Shown one piece after another: positions 9,611 through 16,317 of a DNA stretch of 33,005 bases; position 1 is the first letter of the stretch; every line of letters begins with the position of its first letter. The position numbers were made by a program, and so were the translations under genes. Under the pieces are notes generated by a model, which was given only the letters and a program-made list of their open reading frames with translations, was not told where the DNA came from and made no database searches. The DNA lies in the NCBI GenBank assembly GCA_964354255.1, contig CAYGYX010000016.1, positions 1-33,005 on the forward strand, given 5' to 3'. This DNA is from VGBK01 sp964354255. Lineage in GTDB: Bacteria; Actinomycetota; Acidimicrobiia; Spongiisociales; UBA11373.

Positions 9611-10632
9611 GCCGTGGCCAGGTGGGAGCAGACCCAGTCGTCCACCAGGCGCCACTGCGCGAAGAGCCAGTCGGTTCGCTCGGCCTCACCGGCCGGGATC
9701 TCCCGGGCGGGGATGCGCCAGAAGGCGACCTGGATCTTCATCCCCACCAAACCGCCCTGCCAGAGGCGCTTCACGTGGGAGAGGCCGTCGAAGCCGACGT
9801 GGGCGCAGACCACCACGTCGGTGCCCGCCTCGAGCAGCGCCAGCACGCCGGCCAGGCGCGGCGCCAGCACGCCCCGCAGGGCCTCCGCCCGCTCCACCAG
9901 GTGGGGGAAGCGGCGACGCAGTATCTCCAGCGCCCGCTCTCGCTTCTCCGGGGTGAAGCGGGTCCCCTCCGGGTAGATGAGCACCCCGTCACCCTCCCCG
10001 AGCCCCACCCCCAGGGCCCGCACTTGCTCCACCTCGGCGGCGGCATCGGTCGAGCGGCGGTCGAGGAAGTAGTTGGGCATGATGTTCCCGGCCAGGTCGA
10101 GGGCCGGGTCCCAGAGCAGCTCCCGCTTCAGCACGTAGCGCAGGCGCAGTCCGTGGCGGCGCAACACCAGCACCGACGGCAAGACGGTGTCGGCCAGGCT
10201 GGCGTGGCGCATCATCAGGATGATCGGGCCGGGGACGACCACCTCATCCCCTTCCACTTCCAGGCCCACCCGGAAGAGGAAGCGCATGGCCCCCAGCAGG
10301 GCCGACGCCCACCAGCCCTGCAGCCGGTAGGTGAGCGACACGTAGCGGTCGCGCCGCCGTCCGAAGCCGCTGACCAGCCAGAACCCCAGCAGCACCGTCA
10401 GGGCGATGACCTCCACCAGCAGGTACACCCACCCGAAGAGGAGCAGGCGCACCGCCGCGAAGCGGCCCCTCCCCCGAGCGGCCCGCACCAGGTCGTAGGC
10501 CGTCAGCGCCAGGAGCAGGATCGGGAGCAGCGCAGTCACCAGGATGAACCCGACGACCATTGCCGGGATGGTGCGCAGACGCCGGGAGACCCGCTCTCGC
10601 CGGCTCTCGCCGGCGGCAGACCCCGCCGTCAC
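9607..10632 (-). CDS. PlsC-like acyltransferase, membrane-bound
   Basis: The 341-residue protein has two to three N-terminal membrane helices (about residues 25-48 and 63-90) and a 1-acylglycerol-phosphate acyltransferase-type domain. The HX4D catalytic motif appears as RHASLADT (His143, Asp148), and the substrate-phosphate motif as YPEGTRF. Such enzymes transfer acyl chains to glycerophospholipids or related acceptors at the inner membrane. The N-terminal helices and 341-residue length are closer to the AGPAT/LPLAT group with extra membrane segments than to short PlsC. The GTG start overlaps the stop of the proteasome-activator gene by four bases, and its own stop overlaps the photolyase start, so it is translationally coupled on both sides. 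The acceptor is unknown. Confidence 0.82.
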   Translation of the reverse strand: MTAGSAAGESRRERVSRRLRTIPAMVVGFILVTALLPILLLALTAYDLVRAARGRGRFAAVRLLLFGWVYLLVEVIALTVLLGFWLVSGFGRRRDRYVSLTYRLQGWWASALLGAMRFLFRVGLEVEGDEVVVPGPIILMMRHASLADTVLPSVLVLRRHGLRLRYVLKRELLWDPALDLAGNIMPNYFLDRRSTDAAAEVEQVRALGVGLGEGDGVLIYPEGTRFTPEKRERALEILRRRFPHLVERAEALRGVLAPRLAGVLALLEAGTDVVVCAHVGFDGLSHVKRLWQGGLVGMKIQVAFWRIPAREIPAGEAERTDWLFAQWRLVDDWVCSHLATA

Positions 10633-11129
10633 AGGTACTGCCCCGGGGCCCGGTCCTCACCCGCCGGGGAGTGGGGCGGGGCTTCGATGGCCCGCATGCG
10701 CATCTCCTGCAGCTGGCTGGCCATGGCCGCCTGCTGGTGGAGCAGAGTGGCCTGTATGCCGGCGAACAGGCCCTCCAGCCAGCCGACCAGCTGTGCCTGG
10801 GCGATACGCAACTCCGACTCGCTGGCGCTCTCGGCGGAGACCGGGGTGAAGATGTCGACCAGTTCCTGGCGCAGGTCCTCAGAAAGCACGTCCTGCATCT
10901 CGGCCAGCGACCGCTCGTGGATCTCGGCTAGGCGGCGCCTCCCCGGCTCGTCCAGCGGCGCCTGGCGGATCTCGTCGAGCATCGCCCGGGTCATCGAGGC
11001 GATGCGCATGAGCTTGGGGGCCTGCACGTAGCTGGCGCGCGTCTCCGGCGGCGGGCCCTCCATCACTTCGGCGGGGACTCCGACCGCTTGCTGCTCGTTC
11101 TCTGGCTGCTCCATATCTCCGGCTCGCAT
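10629..11129 (-). CDS. bpa: bacterial proteasome activator Bpa/PafE
   Basis: The 166-residue protein matches the ATP-independent proteasome activator family. It has a Lys-Leu-Met-Arg-Ile-Ala helix start (PKLMRIASMTRAMLDEI), QAPLDEPGRRRLAEIHERSL, the conserved ELRIAQAQLVGWLEGLFAGIQ block, and the C-terminal GQYL that carries the Tyr-containing motif docking into 20S proteasome pockets. Bpa forms rings on the 20S core and feeds it unfolded substrates in the cytoplasm. Two ATGs are possible, 11129 and 11114. I chose 11129, since a TAATCT box lies 13 bases upstream; the GGAG before 11114 is only two bases from that ATG. Proteasome genes prcA/prcB are not in the window. The stop overlaps the acyltransferase start. 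Confidence 0.93.
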   Translation of the reverse strand: MRAGDMEQPENEQQAVGVPAEVMEGPPPETRASYVQAPKLMRIASMTRAMLDEIRQAPLDEPGRRRLAEIHERSLAEMQDVLSEDLRQELVDIFTPVSAESASESELRIAQAQLVGWLEGLFAGIQATLLHQQAAMASQLQEMRMRAIEAPPHSPAGEDRAPGQYL

Positions 11130-11145
11130 GGTGACTGGCACCAGA

Positions 11146-11940
11146 TTACGGCTCGCCGCGGGCCAACCCGCCGCGCAGGCGTACCGACAGGCAGGTGAGC
11201 CCGCCGTCGGCCCGGGCGAACTCCGACACGTCACAGGCTACCGGCGCAAACCCAGCGGCGGCGACGGCCGCGGCGCTCGCCGGCAGGTGGGCAGCCACCA
11301 GGATGTGCCCGTCGGGGAGGTGCACCGTGTTGGCCGCCTCCGGGTCGTCCCCTCCGACCGGCACCACCTGCAGGCCGCTGAAGGAGGCCGTATCGACGGC
11401 TCCCGGGAAGACCAGCACCGTCCCGTCGTCCAGGGCGCTGGCCCCCGACTTCAGATGGAGCACCCCGCGCAGGAGGATCGGGACCACTTCGTACCCCAAC
11501 GGGGCGGCGAAGCGCTCCAGGGCGGCCCGGCCGGCAGGGTTGCTGCGCTCGCTCTCCCCGACGAACAGGCGCCTGCCCACCCGCAGCACGTCGCCCCCGT
11601 CGAGGGTGGCCGGGGCCTCCATGACGGTGAGGGAGAGCCCTCGGCCCGCCAGCGCCTCGGCCACCGGGCCGACCTCCCCCCGCCGACTTGGGTGCCCCGG
11701 CCGGGTGATCAGCGCCTCCTCGCCCAGCACCACCGCGGCGTCCTCTACGAAGGCGCAGTCGGGACAGGCCTCGTCGGCCGCCAGCATCGCCACCGCGAAG
11801 CCGCCTTCCTCGAGGCGAGCGCGATACCCGTCCTGCTGGCGGCGAGCCAGGGCGGGGTCGAGGGCGGGCACGGGCGGGCGGCGGGCAACGCAGCCGACGA
11901 ACGAGTCGGGCACCCGGCGCATCAGGGCCAGCGGCCGCAC
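11146..11940 (-). CDS. ddaH: dimethylarginine dimethylaminohydrolase (DDAH)
   Basis: The 264-residue protein has the guanidino-modifying enzyme fold signature of DDAH: CPDCAFVEDAAVV, TLDGGDVL, LHLKSGAS with the catalytic His, and nucleophile Cys250 in GGLTCLSVRL. Length is normal. The enzyme hydrolyses N-omega-methylated arginines to citrulline and methylamines; arginine deiminase-like alternatives are less likely given its size. The GTG start at 11940 is preferred because TACCCT lies six bases upstream, consistent with a leaderless transcript, and no Shine-Dalgarno is visible. The gene sits 26 bases after the NYN/LOTUS gene and 16 bases before bpa, in the same direction. Its link to proteasome activation is unclear. 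Confidence 0.92.
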   Translation of the reverse strand: MRPLALMRRVPDSFVGCVARRPPVPALDPALARRQQDGYRARLEEGGFAVAMLAADEACPDCAFVEDAAVVLGEEALITRPGHPSRRGEVGPVAEALAGRGLSLTVMEAPATLDGGDVLRVGRRLFVGESERSNPAGRAALERFAAPLGYEVVPILLRGVLHLKSGASALDDGTVLVFPGAVDTASFSGLQVVPVGGDDPEAANTVHLPDGHILVAAHLPASAAAVAAAGFAPVACDVSEFARADGGLTCLSVRLRGGLARGEP

Positions 11941-11946
11941 GCGGCC

Positions 11947-11952
11947 AGGGTA
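11947..11952 (-). promoter_or_regulatory. candidate -10 box (TACCCT) for leaderless ddaH transcript
   Basis: TACCCT ends six bases before the GTG at 11940, with no ribosome binding site between. This matches the TANNNT-plus-6-to-8-nt pattern seen at seven other genes in this window. Confidence 0.5.
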
Positions 11953-11966
11953 CCCGGGCCGGCGGC

Positions 11967-12998
11967 TCAGACGGGGGTGAGCAGGTAGTCCTCGGACTCG
12001 TCGTCCCAGGCCATGGTCACCACCTCCCGGGCGGCGGCGGCCCGGCAGAACTGGAGGAACCCGCGGTAGCCGTAGGCCTTCTCGCTGAAATCCGACTCGC
12101 TCTTGCGCATGCGGTCTTTGAGGCCGGAGAGGGGCACCGGCCCGCCCGAACCCACCCGGGAGACCACCTTGCGCAGCAGCTGGAAGGCCTTCTCCTCCTG
12201 GCCCCCTTCGCTGGGAAACGCCACCCCCGGGTCACCGCGGGCCGGCCCCTCCTCCATTTCGACGATCCGATGCTCGGCCAGGTGGCGCAGCAGCTCCCCG
12301 AAGGCGCGGAACCCGTAGTCGGCCTCGTTGAACGTAGGGTCTTTGCGCAACAGGGCCCGCTTCAAGGACGAGGCCAGCACCACCCCGTCGGTGGACTGCT
12401 GCAGCCCGCTCAGGGTCTGGGTGATGGTCTTCTCCAGGTCCACCAGCTCGGGGGGAGCCGCCGGCGCCGGGGCGGCGGCTTTCTCCTTCTTGGCACGCCG
12501 GTCCCGCTTCTGCGGCAGGTCGAGTCCGGGCAGCGACTCGTAGTAGAGGAACTCATCGCAGGCCGCCGCCAGCAGCGGCGAGGTGGAACCCCGCAGGCCG
12601 ATGCCGATGACCCGGCGGTTCAGCCCGCGCAGCTTGTGCACCAGGGGGGTGAAGTCGCTGTCGCCGGTGCCGAGCACGAAGGTAGTGATGTAGTCGCGCT
12701 CAAAGCCGAGCTCCACCGCGTCCACCGCCATCTTGATGTCGGCGGCGTTCTTGCGGGAGACCCCGATGCGCTGCGGGATCTCGATGAGCTCCACCTGGTG
12801 CTCGGCGAGGTCCCGCCGGGCAGACTCGAACATGGTCCAGTCCGCGTAGGCGCGGCGCACCACCACCCGTCCCCGTTCGGCCAGCGCATCGGCGATGGGG
12901 CCGAACTCGAAGACGTGCCCGCTGAGGTCCTCGCGGGCACCGATGGCCAGGTTCTCGAAGTCGAGGAAAAGGGCAAGGCGTTCTTCGGCGACATCCAT
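11967..12998 (-). CDS. NYN-domain (LabA/DUF88) protein with two OST-HTH/LOTUS domains
   Basis: The 343-residue protein begins with an NYN/PIN-like nuclease domain. Acidic residues typical of the family occur in LFLDFENLAIG, AADIKMAVDAV and VLGTGDSDFTPLV, and there is a GIGLRGSTS motif (residues 1-150). A basic Lys/Arg/Ala linker (KRDRRAKKEKAAAPAPAA) follows, then two similar winged-helix segments: ASSLKRALLRKDPTFNEADYGFRAFGELL and PLSGLKDRMRKSESDFSEKAYGYRGFLQFC. These are OST-HTH/LOTUS domains. Such proteins are thought to act on RNA, although the substrate is unknown. The ATG at 12998 follows TACCCT by seven bases, suggesting a leaderless message. It heads the cluster with DDAH and Bpa. Confidence 0.9.
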   Translation of the reverse strand: MDVAEERLALFLDFENLAIGAREDLSGHVFEFGPIADALAERGRVVVRRAYADWTMFESARRDLAEHQVELIEIPQRIGVSRKNAADIKMAVDAVELGFERDYITTFVLGTGDSDFTPLVHKLRGLNRRVIGIGLRGSTSPLLAAACDEFLYYESLPGLDLPQKRDRRAKKEKAAAPAPAAPPELVDLEKTITQTLSGLQQSTDGVVLASSLKRALLRKDPTFNEADYGFRAFGELLRHLAEHRIVEMEEGPARGDPGVAFPSEGGQEEKAFQLLRKVVSRVGSGGPVPLSGLKDRMRKSESDFSEKAYGYRGFLQFCRAAAAREVVTMAWDDESEDYLLTPV

Positions 12999-13005
12999 GG
13001 CGTCC

Positions 13006-13011
13006 AGGGTA
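13006..13011 (-). promoter_or_regulatory. candidate -10 box (TACCCT) for leaderless NYN/LOTUS transcript
   Basis: TACCCT ends seven bases before the ATG at 12998, and no Shine-Dalgarno is present. It would be the main promoter of the five-gene minus-strand cluster. Confidence 0.5.
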
Positions 13012-13087
13012 CAACCGGGCCGGGGCCGACTGCGGCAGGCCGGCCCGGGCTCGCCCCCCGCAGCCCATCCTGCTTGACTCCCCCGCC

Positions 13088-13519
13088 GTGGCCCGTCACC
13101 TCTCCCGCCTCACCGTTCGCGCCCTCTCGGGCCTGCACATCGCCGTGTACCGGGTGACACGGGGCCGGGTGGGCCGGCGCTTGGCCCGCCACGACATGCT
13201 GATCCTGACTACCACGGGGCGGCAGAGCGGCCGTCCCCACACCGTCCCCCTCCTCTACCTGCTGGTGAAGGGTGACCTGGCGGTGATCGCCTCCTTCGGT
13301 GGACACCCTTCCCACCCGGACTGGTACCGCAACCTGCTCGCCCACCCGCACGCCGAGGTGCAGGTCGATGGGAAACGCTTCCCGGTGACCGCCCGCACCG
13401 CCGATCCGGCGGAGCGACCCCGCCTCTGGGCGCTGGCCGTGGCGGAGTACCCCGGCTACGCCGGCTATCAGGAGAAGACCGACCGCCTCATCCCGGTGGT
13501 GCTGCTGCGGCGGGCCTAG
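13088..13519 (+). CDS. Ddn-like deazaflavin (F420)-dependent nitroreductase family protein (DUF385)
   Basis: This 143-residue protein has the split-barrel Ddn/DUF385 layout: MLILTTTGRQSGRPHTVPLLYL, then ASFGGHPSHPDWYRNLLAHPHAEVQV, then a C-terminal segment with a conserved Tyr-rich stretch (EYPGYAGYQEKT). Family members bind F420 or heme-type cofactors, so an F420H2-dependent reductase role is likely; the substrate is unknown. The GTG at 13088 begins a longer basic N-terminus (MARHLSRLTVRAL) common in this family. No Shine-Dalgarno is seen. A TTGACT box eight bases upstream is only a weak leaderless candidate. Its TAG overlaps the convergent polX stop. Confidence 0.85.
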   Translation: MARHLSRLTVRALSGLHIAVYRVTRGRVGRRLARHDMLILTTTGRQSGRPHTVPLLYLLVKGDLAVIASFGGHPSHPDWYRNLLAHPHAEVQVDGKRFPVTARTADPAERPRLWALAVAEYPGYAGYQEKTDRLIPVVLLRRA

Positions 13520-15255
13520 GCGCGACGGCCGGCCACCCAGCCCAGGAAGCGCTCCCGCGGCCAGGTATTGGCCACCCGGCCCGGCGCCACCCAGCCCCGG
13601 AGGGCGTGGCGCACCCCCCAGGCCGTGTTGCCCAGCTCCCGGGTGTCGTGCGCATCGGTGTTGATGAGGAAGACCACCTCCCGGCCCCGAGCGGCCCGCA
13701 GGACCTCCACCGAGGCGTCCAGGCGGTCCAGGTGGCAGTTGATCTCGAGGGCGGTGCCCGTCTCCTCGGCGGCGGCAAGCACCGCCTCGATGTCCAGGTC
13801 GATGCCCGGGCGGCGGCCGATCTTGCGGCCGCTGAGATGGGCAATGGCGTCGACCGCCGGGTTGCGCAGCGCGGCCACGATGCGCCGGGTCTGGGCGTCC
13901 CGGTCGAGGTCGAACTGACTGTGGACCCCGGCCACCGTCCAATCGAAGCCGGTGAGGAAGGTAGGGTCGTAGTCCACCGAGCCGTCCGGGCCGATGTTGA
14001 GCTCGGCGCCGTGGAGCAGGGTCATCCCCGGGAAGCGGTCCCGCAGGGCCGTCAGGCGGGCCCGCTGCGCCAGCATCTCCTCGCGGGAGACCCCGTTGAC
14101 CACCAGGTCCTCGGCGTGGTCGGTTATCGCCAGGTACTCGTAGCCCCGGGCGGCGGCCGCAGCCAGCATCGCCGGCAGCGGTGCCCGGCCGTCACCGGAC
14201 AGGTCGGTGTGCACGTGGAGGTCGCCGCGCAGGTCCCCCTCCGCGACCGGCCGGGGCAGGGCCCCGGCTGCCGCCAGTTCGATCTCCCCGTTGTCCTCCC
14301 GCAGCTCCGGCGGGATCCACGGCAGGCCGAGGGCGGCATACACCTCCTCCTCCGTGGCCGAGGCGAGGACCCGGCCGGTGGCCGTGTCGGTCAGGCCGTA
14401 CTCGCTGAGCGTCCACCCTCGGTCGATGGCCAGTTGGCGCAGGCGGATGTTGTGCGCCTTCGACCCCGTGAAGTACACCGCCGCCGAGCCGTACTGCCCC
14501 GGTTCCACTACCCGCAGGTCGATCTGCATACCCGACGAGGAGACGATCGCCGACTTGCGGGCGCCGTAGGCGATCACCTCGGCCACGATCGGCATCGACG
14601 TGAAGCGGCTCATCACCGCCTCCGGGCCGTTCTCGGCAGCGACGACCACATCGATGTCGCCGACGGTCTCCCGAAAGCGGCGCACGCTCCCCATGACCTC
14701 GGCCCGTACCACTCCCGGCACCGAGCCGAGTGCTGCGGTCACATCGGCGGCTGCCCGCAGTGCGTCGGCGAGGGGGGTGCGCCGCTCCTTGCTGCCGATC
14801 CCGAGCCGCTCGATGGCGCGAGCGATGTTCTCCTCGCTCCTGGGCCCCAGGCCGGGCACCGTGCGCAGGGCCTGGGTGTCGATGGCTGCCTTGAGATCCT
14901 CGACCGACCCGATCCCCAGGTGCTGCCGCAGGGCGAGCGCCGTCTTCGGCCCTACCCCCGGCACCCGGGTCAGCTCCTGAAAGGCGGGTGGGTACTCGGC
15001 GCGCAGGAGATCGAGCCTGGCAATGCGCCCCGTGCCCACGAGTTCTCGGATCTTGCGGGCGGTGCTCCGCCCCAGGGACCTCAGGGCGGCGAGCTCGTCC
15101 TCGCTCAGCGCCGCCACCGGCTCGGGATGCCCTTCCACCGTGCGCGCCGCCCGCTCGTAAGCCCGCACCCGGAAGGACTGGGAGGTGCCATCTTCCAGGG
15201 TGATGAGCCGTGCCAGCTCGTAGAGCAGGGAGGCGATCTCGCCGTTGCCGAGCAC
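13516..15255 (-). CDS. polX: family X DNA polymerase with PHP domain
   Basis: The 579-residue protein has the standard bacterial PolX architecture. An N-terminal helical 8-kDa-like domain is followed by helix-hairpin-helix motifs (VPGVGPKTAL and VPGLGPRSEE). The nucleotidyltransferase palm contains GSVRRFRETVGDIDVV with Asp200 and Asp202, and Asp246 in MQIDLRV. A C-terminal PHP phosphoesterase domain runs from about residue 345 (DLHVHTDLSGDG, AITDHAEDL, GAELNI, VAGVHSQF, INTDAHDT). It fills short gaps in base excision repair, with a PHP-linked 3'-5' exonuclease. The GTG at 15255 was chosen because the protein then starts VLGNGEIASLLYEL, as in the family, and TATCCT lies six bases upstream. 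It is divergent from the ceramidase-like gene. Confidence 0.95.
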   Translation of the reverse strand: MLGNGEIASLLYELARLITLEDGTSQSFRVRAYERAARTVEGHPEPVAALSEDELAALRSLGRSTARKIRELVGTGRIARLDLLRAEYPPAFQELTRVPGVGPKTALALRQHLGIGSVEDLKAAIDTQALRTVPGLGPRSEENIARAIERLGIGSKERRTPLADALRAAADVTAALGSVPGVVRAEVMGSVRRFRETVGDIDVVVAAENGPEAVMSRFTSMPIVAEVIAYGARKSAIVSSSGMQIDLRVVEPGQYGSAAVYFTGSKAHNIRLRQLAIDRGWTLSEYGLTDTATGRVLASATEEEVYAALGLPWIPPELREDNGEIELAAAGALPRPVAEGDLRGDLHVHTDLSGDGRAPLPAMLAAAAARGYEYLAITDHAEDLVVNGVSREEMLAQRARLTALRDRFPGMTLLHGAELNIGPDGSVDYDPTFLTGFDWTVAGVHSQFDLDRDAQTRRIVAALRNPAVDAIAHLSGRKIGRRPGIDLDIEAVLAAAEETGTALEINCHLDRLDASVEVLRAARGREVVFLINTDAHDTRELGNTAWGVRHALRGWVAPGRVANTWPRERFLGWVAGRRA

Positions 15256-15261
15256 CCGGCC

Positions 15262-15267
15262 AGGATA
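15262..15267 (-). promoter_or_regulatory. candidate -10 box (TATCCT) for leaderless polX transcript
   Basis: TATCCT ends six bases before the GTG at 15255 and no ribosome binding site lies between, as at several other genes here. Confidence 0.5.
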
Positions 15268-15328
15268 CGGGGGCGCCGTTCCGAGAGGGGGGTTCGCTGC
15301 GGCGGCGGCCGGCGGCCACCATAGGGGT

Positions 15329-16317
15329 ATGGCCGGCCGCCGGCTCCTTGCGTTGCTTGCCGTCACCCTGGTGGCAGGGGCGGTGGCCTGGGCCCTCACC
15401 CGCCTGCCGGGGGCACCTGCCGCCTGCCTACCCGCCGACTGTGACTGCGAGGCGGCCGGTTCGGGCCCAATCCGTCAGCCGGCCAACGCCTGGTCGTCAC
15501 TCGCCATCGCCGTTGCGGGAATCGCAGTTCTCATCGCCTCTCCCGCGGGGCTCAGCGGAAGCCCTCCCCCTCCGCCCCCTCCCGCCGCCGCGGGAGGGGG
15601 AACGCGGCCGGCGCAGCCGGCCGCGGAGGGGGCAGACATCACCACCGGCCGTGGCAGCCACCATCCACCTGCCCTTACCAGTCTGATCGCGGGCGGGGCG
15701 CTGGTCGCCGCCGGAGTGGCGGCCTTCCTGGCCCACGCCGGGCTCACCGCCTGGACGGCCCGTCTCGATGGGATCGCCGTTGCCGTCCTGGTCGGCACCC
15801 TGGTGCTGCACGGGTTGGCGCGGAGTCGCTTCCATCGCCTCCCGCGCGGGGCTCAGCGGAAGCCCTCCCCCTCCGCGGCCGGCGCAGCCGGCCGCGGAGG
15901 GGGCAGAACGCGGCGCACCCTCCCGCGTACCCTCATCCCCTGGCTCCTNNNNNNNNNNNNNNNNNNNNNNNNNNNNNNNNNNNNNNNNNNNNNNNNNNNN
16001 NNNNNNNNNNNNNNNNNNNNNNNNNNNNNNNNNNNNNNNNNNNNNNNNGCGGAGGGGGCAGAACGCGGCGCACCCTCCCGCGTACCCTCATCCCCTGGCT
16101 CCTCCTCGCCCTGGGGGGTCTCTGCTGGTGGCTGGGGCACAGCGGCGGGCCCTGGTGCCGGCCCGACTCACTGCTGCAAGCCCACGCCGCCTGGCACCTA
16201 CTGGCCGCCGGCGCCATCGGCCTGTGGCTGAAGCCCGAGAGCGAATGGTCGGCAGAACCGGCCCGCAAGCCCCGCCGCCCTCTACCCTCAGGGCGGAAAG
16301 GCCCAGCGACCCCATGA
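15329..16317 (+). CDS. ceramidase-family (CREST-like) membrane protein, split by assembly gap
   Basis: The true product is probably 277 residues, with hydrophobic helices at the N-terminus (LLALLAVTLVAGAVAWAL), at SSLAIAVAGIAVLIA, LIAGGALVAAGVAAFLA, IAVAVLVGTLVLHGLA and, after the gap, LIPWLLLALGGLCWWLG and HLLAAGAIGLWL. Alkaline-ceramidase-type motifs are visible: CDCE with IRQPANAWSSLA, AHAGLTAWTARLD, and CRPDSLLQAHAAWHLL with the paired histidines. Family members hydrolyse amide bonds in membrane lipids; the substrate here is not known. The sequence contains 100 N flanked by identical 55-base copies. Removing one copy and the N (155 bases) restores a single open frame ending TGA at 16315-16317, which overlaps the next gene's ATG. 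Two palindromic repeats lie in two loops. Confidence 0.75.
15540..15636 (+). repeat. palindromic GC-rich repeat copy A inside the ceramidase-like gene
   Basis: The 29-base core at 15547-15575 recurs identically at 15848-15876, and the 33-base segment at 15604-15636 recurs identically at 15875-15907. Between them copy A has an extra hairpin at 15576-15599 (CCCCTCCCGC/GCGGGAGGGG arms). It encodes a Pro/Ala/Gly-rich loop between membrane helices two and three. Confidence 0.8.
15841..15907 (+). repeat. palindromic GC-rich repeat copy B inside the ceramidase-like gene
   Basis: This shorter copy joins the two conserved segments directly and forms a perfect hairpin of 17-bp arms (15867-15883 and 15887-15903) around GCA. 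It is translated in a different frame from copy A (LPRGAQRKPSPSAAGAAG), in the loop before membrane helix five. Confidence 0.8.
15894..16103. other. assembly gap (100 N at 15949-16048) flanked by identical 55-base ends
   Basis: Bases 15894-15948 and 16049-16103 are identical for 55 bases, with exactly 100 N between. This is what a scaffolder leaves when two contig ends share a 55-base overlap. Collapsing the overlap restores the reading frame of the ceramidase-like gene, so probably no sequence is missing. Confidence 0.85.

Noticed and set aside
7886..9976. A 696-codon plus-strand open frame across the hydrolase end, photolyase and acyltransferase
   Set aside because: It spans three well-supported genes in the wrong frame or strand and has no motif.
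13606..15324. A 572-codon plus-strand open frame opposite polX
   Set aside because: PolX has all catalytic motifs on the other strand; the shadow has no recognisable domain.
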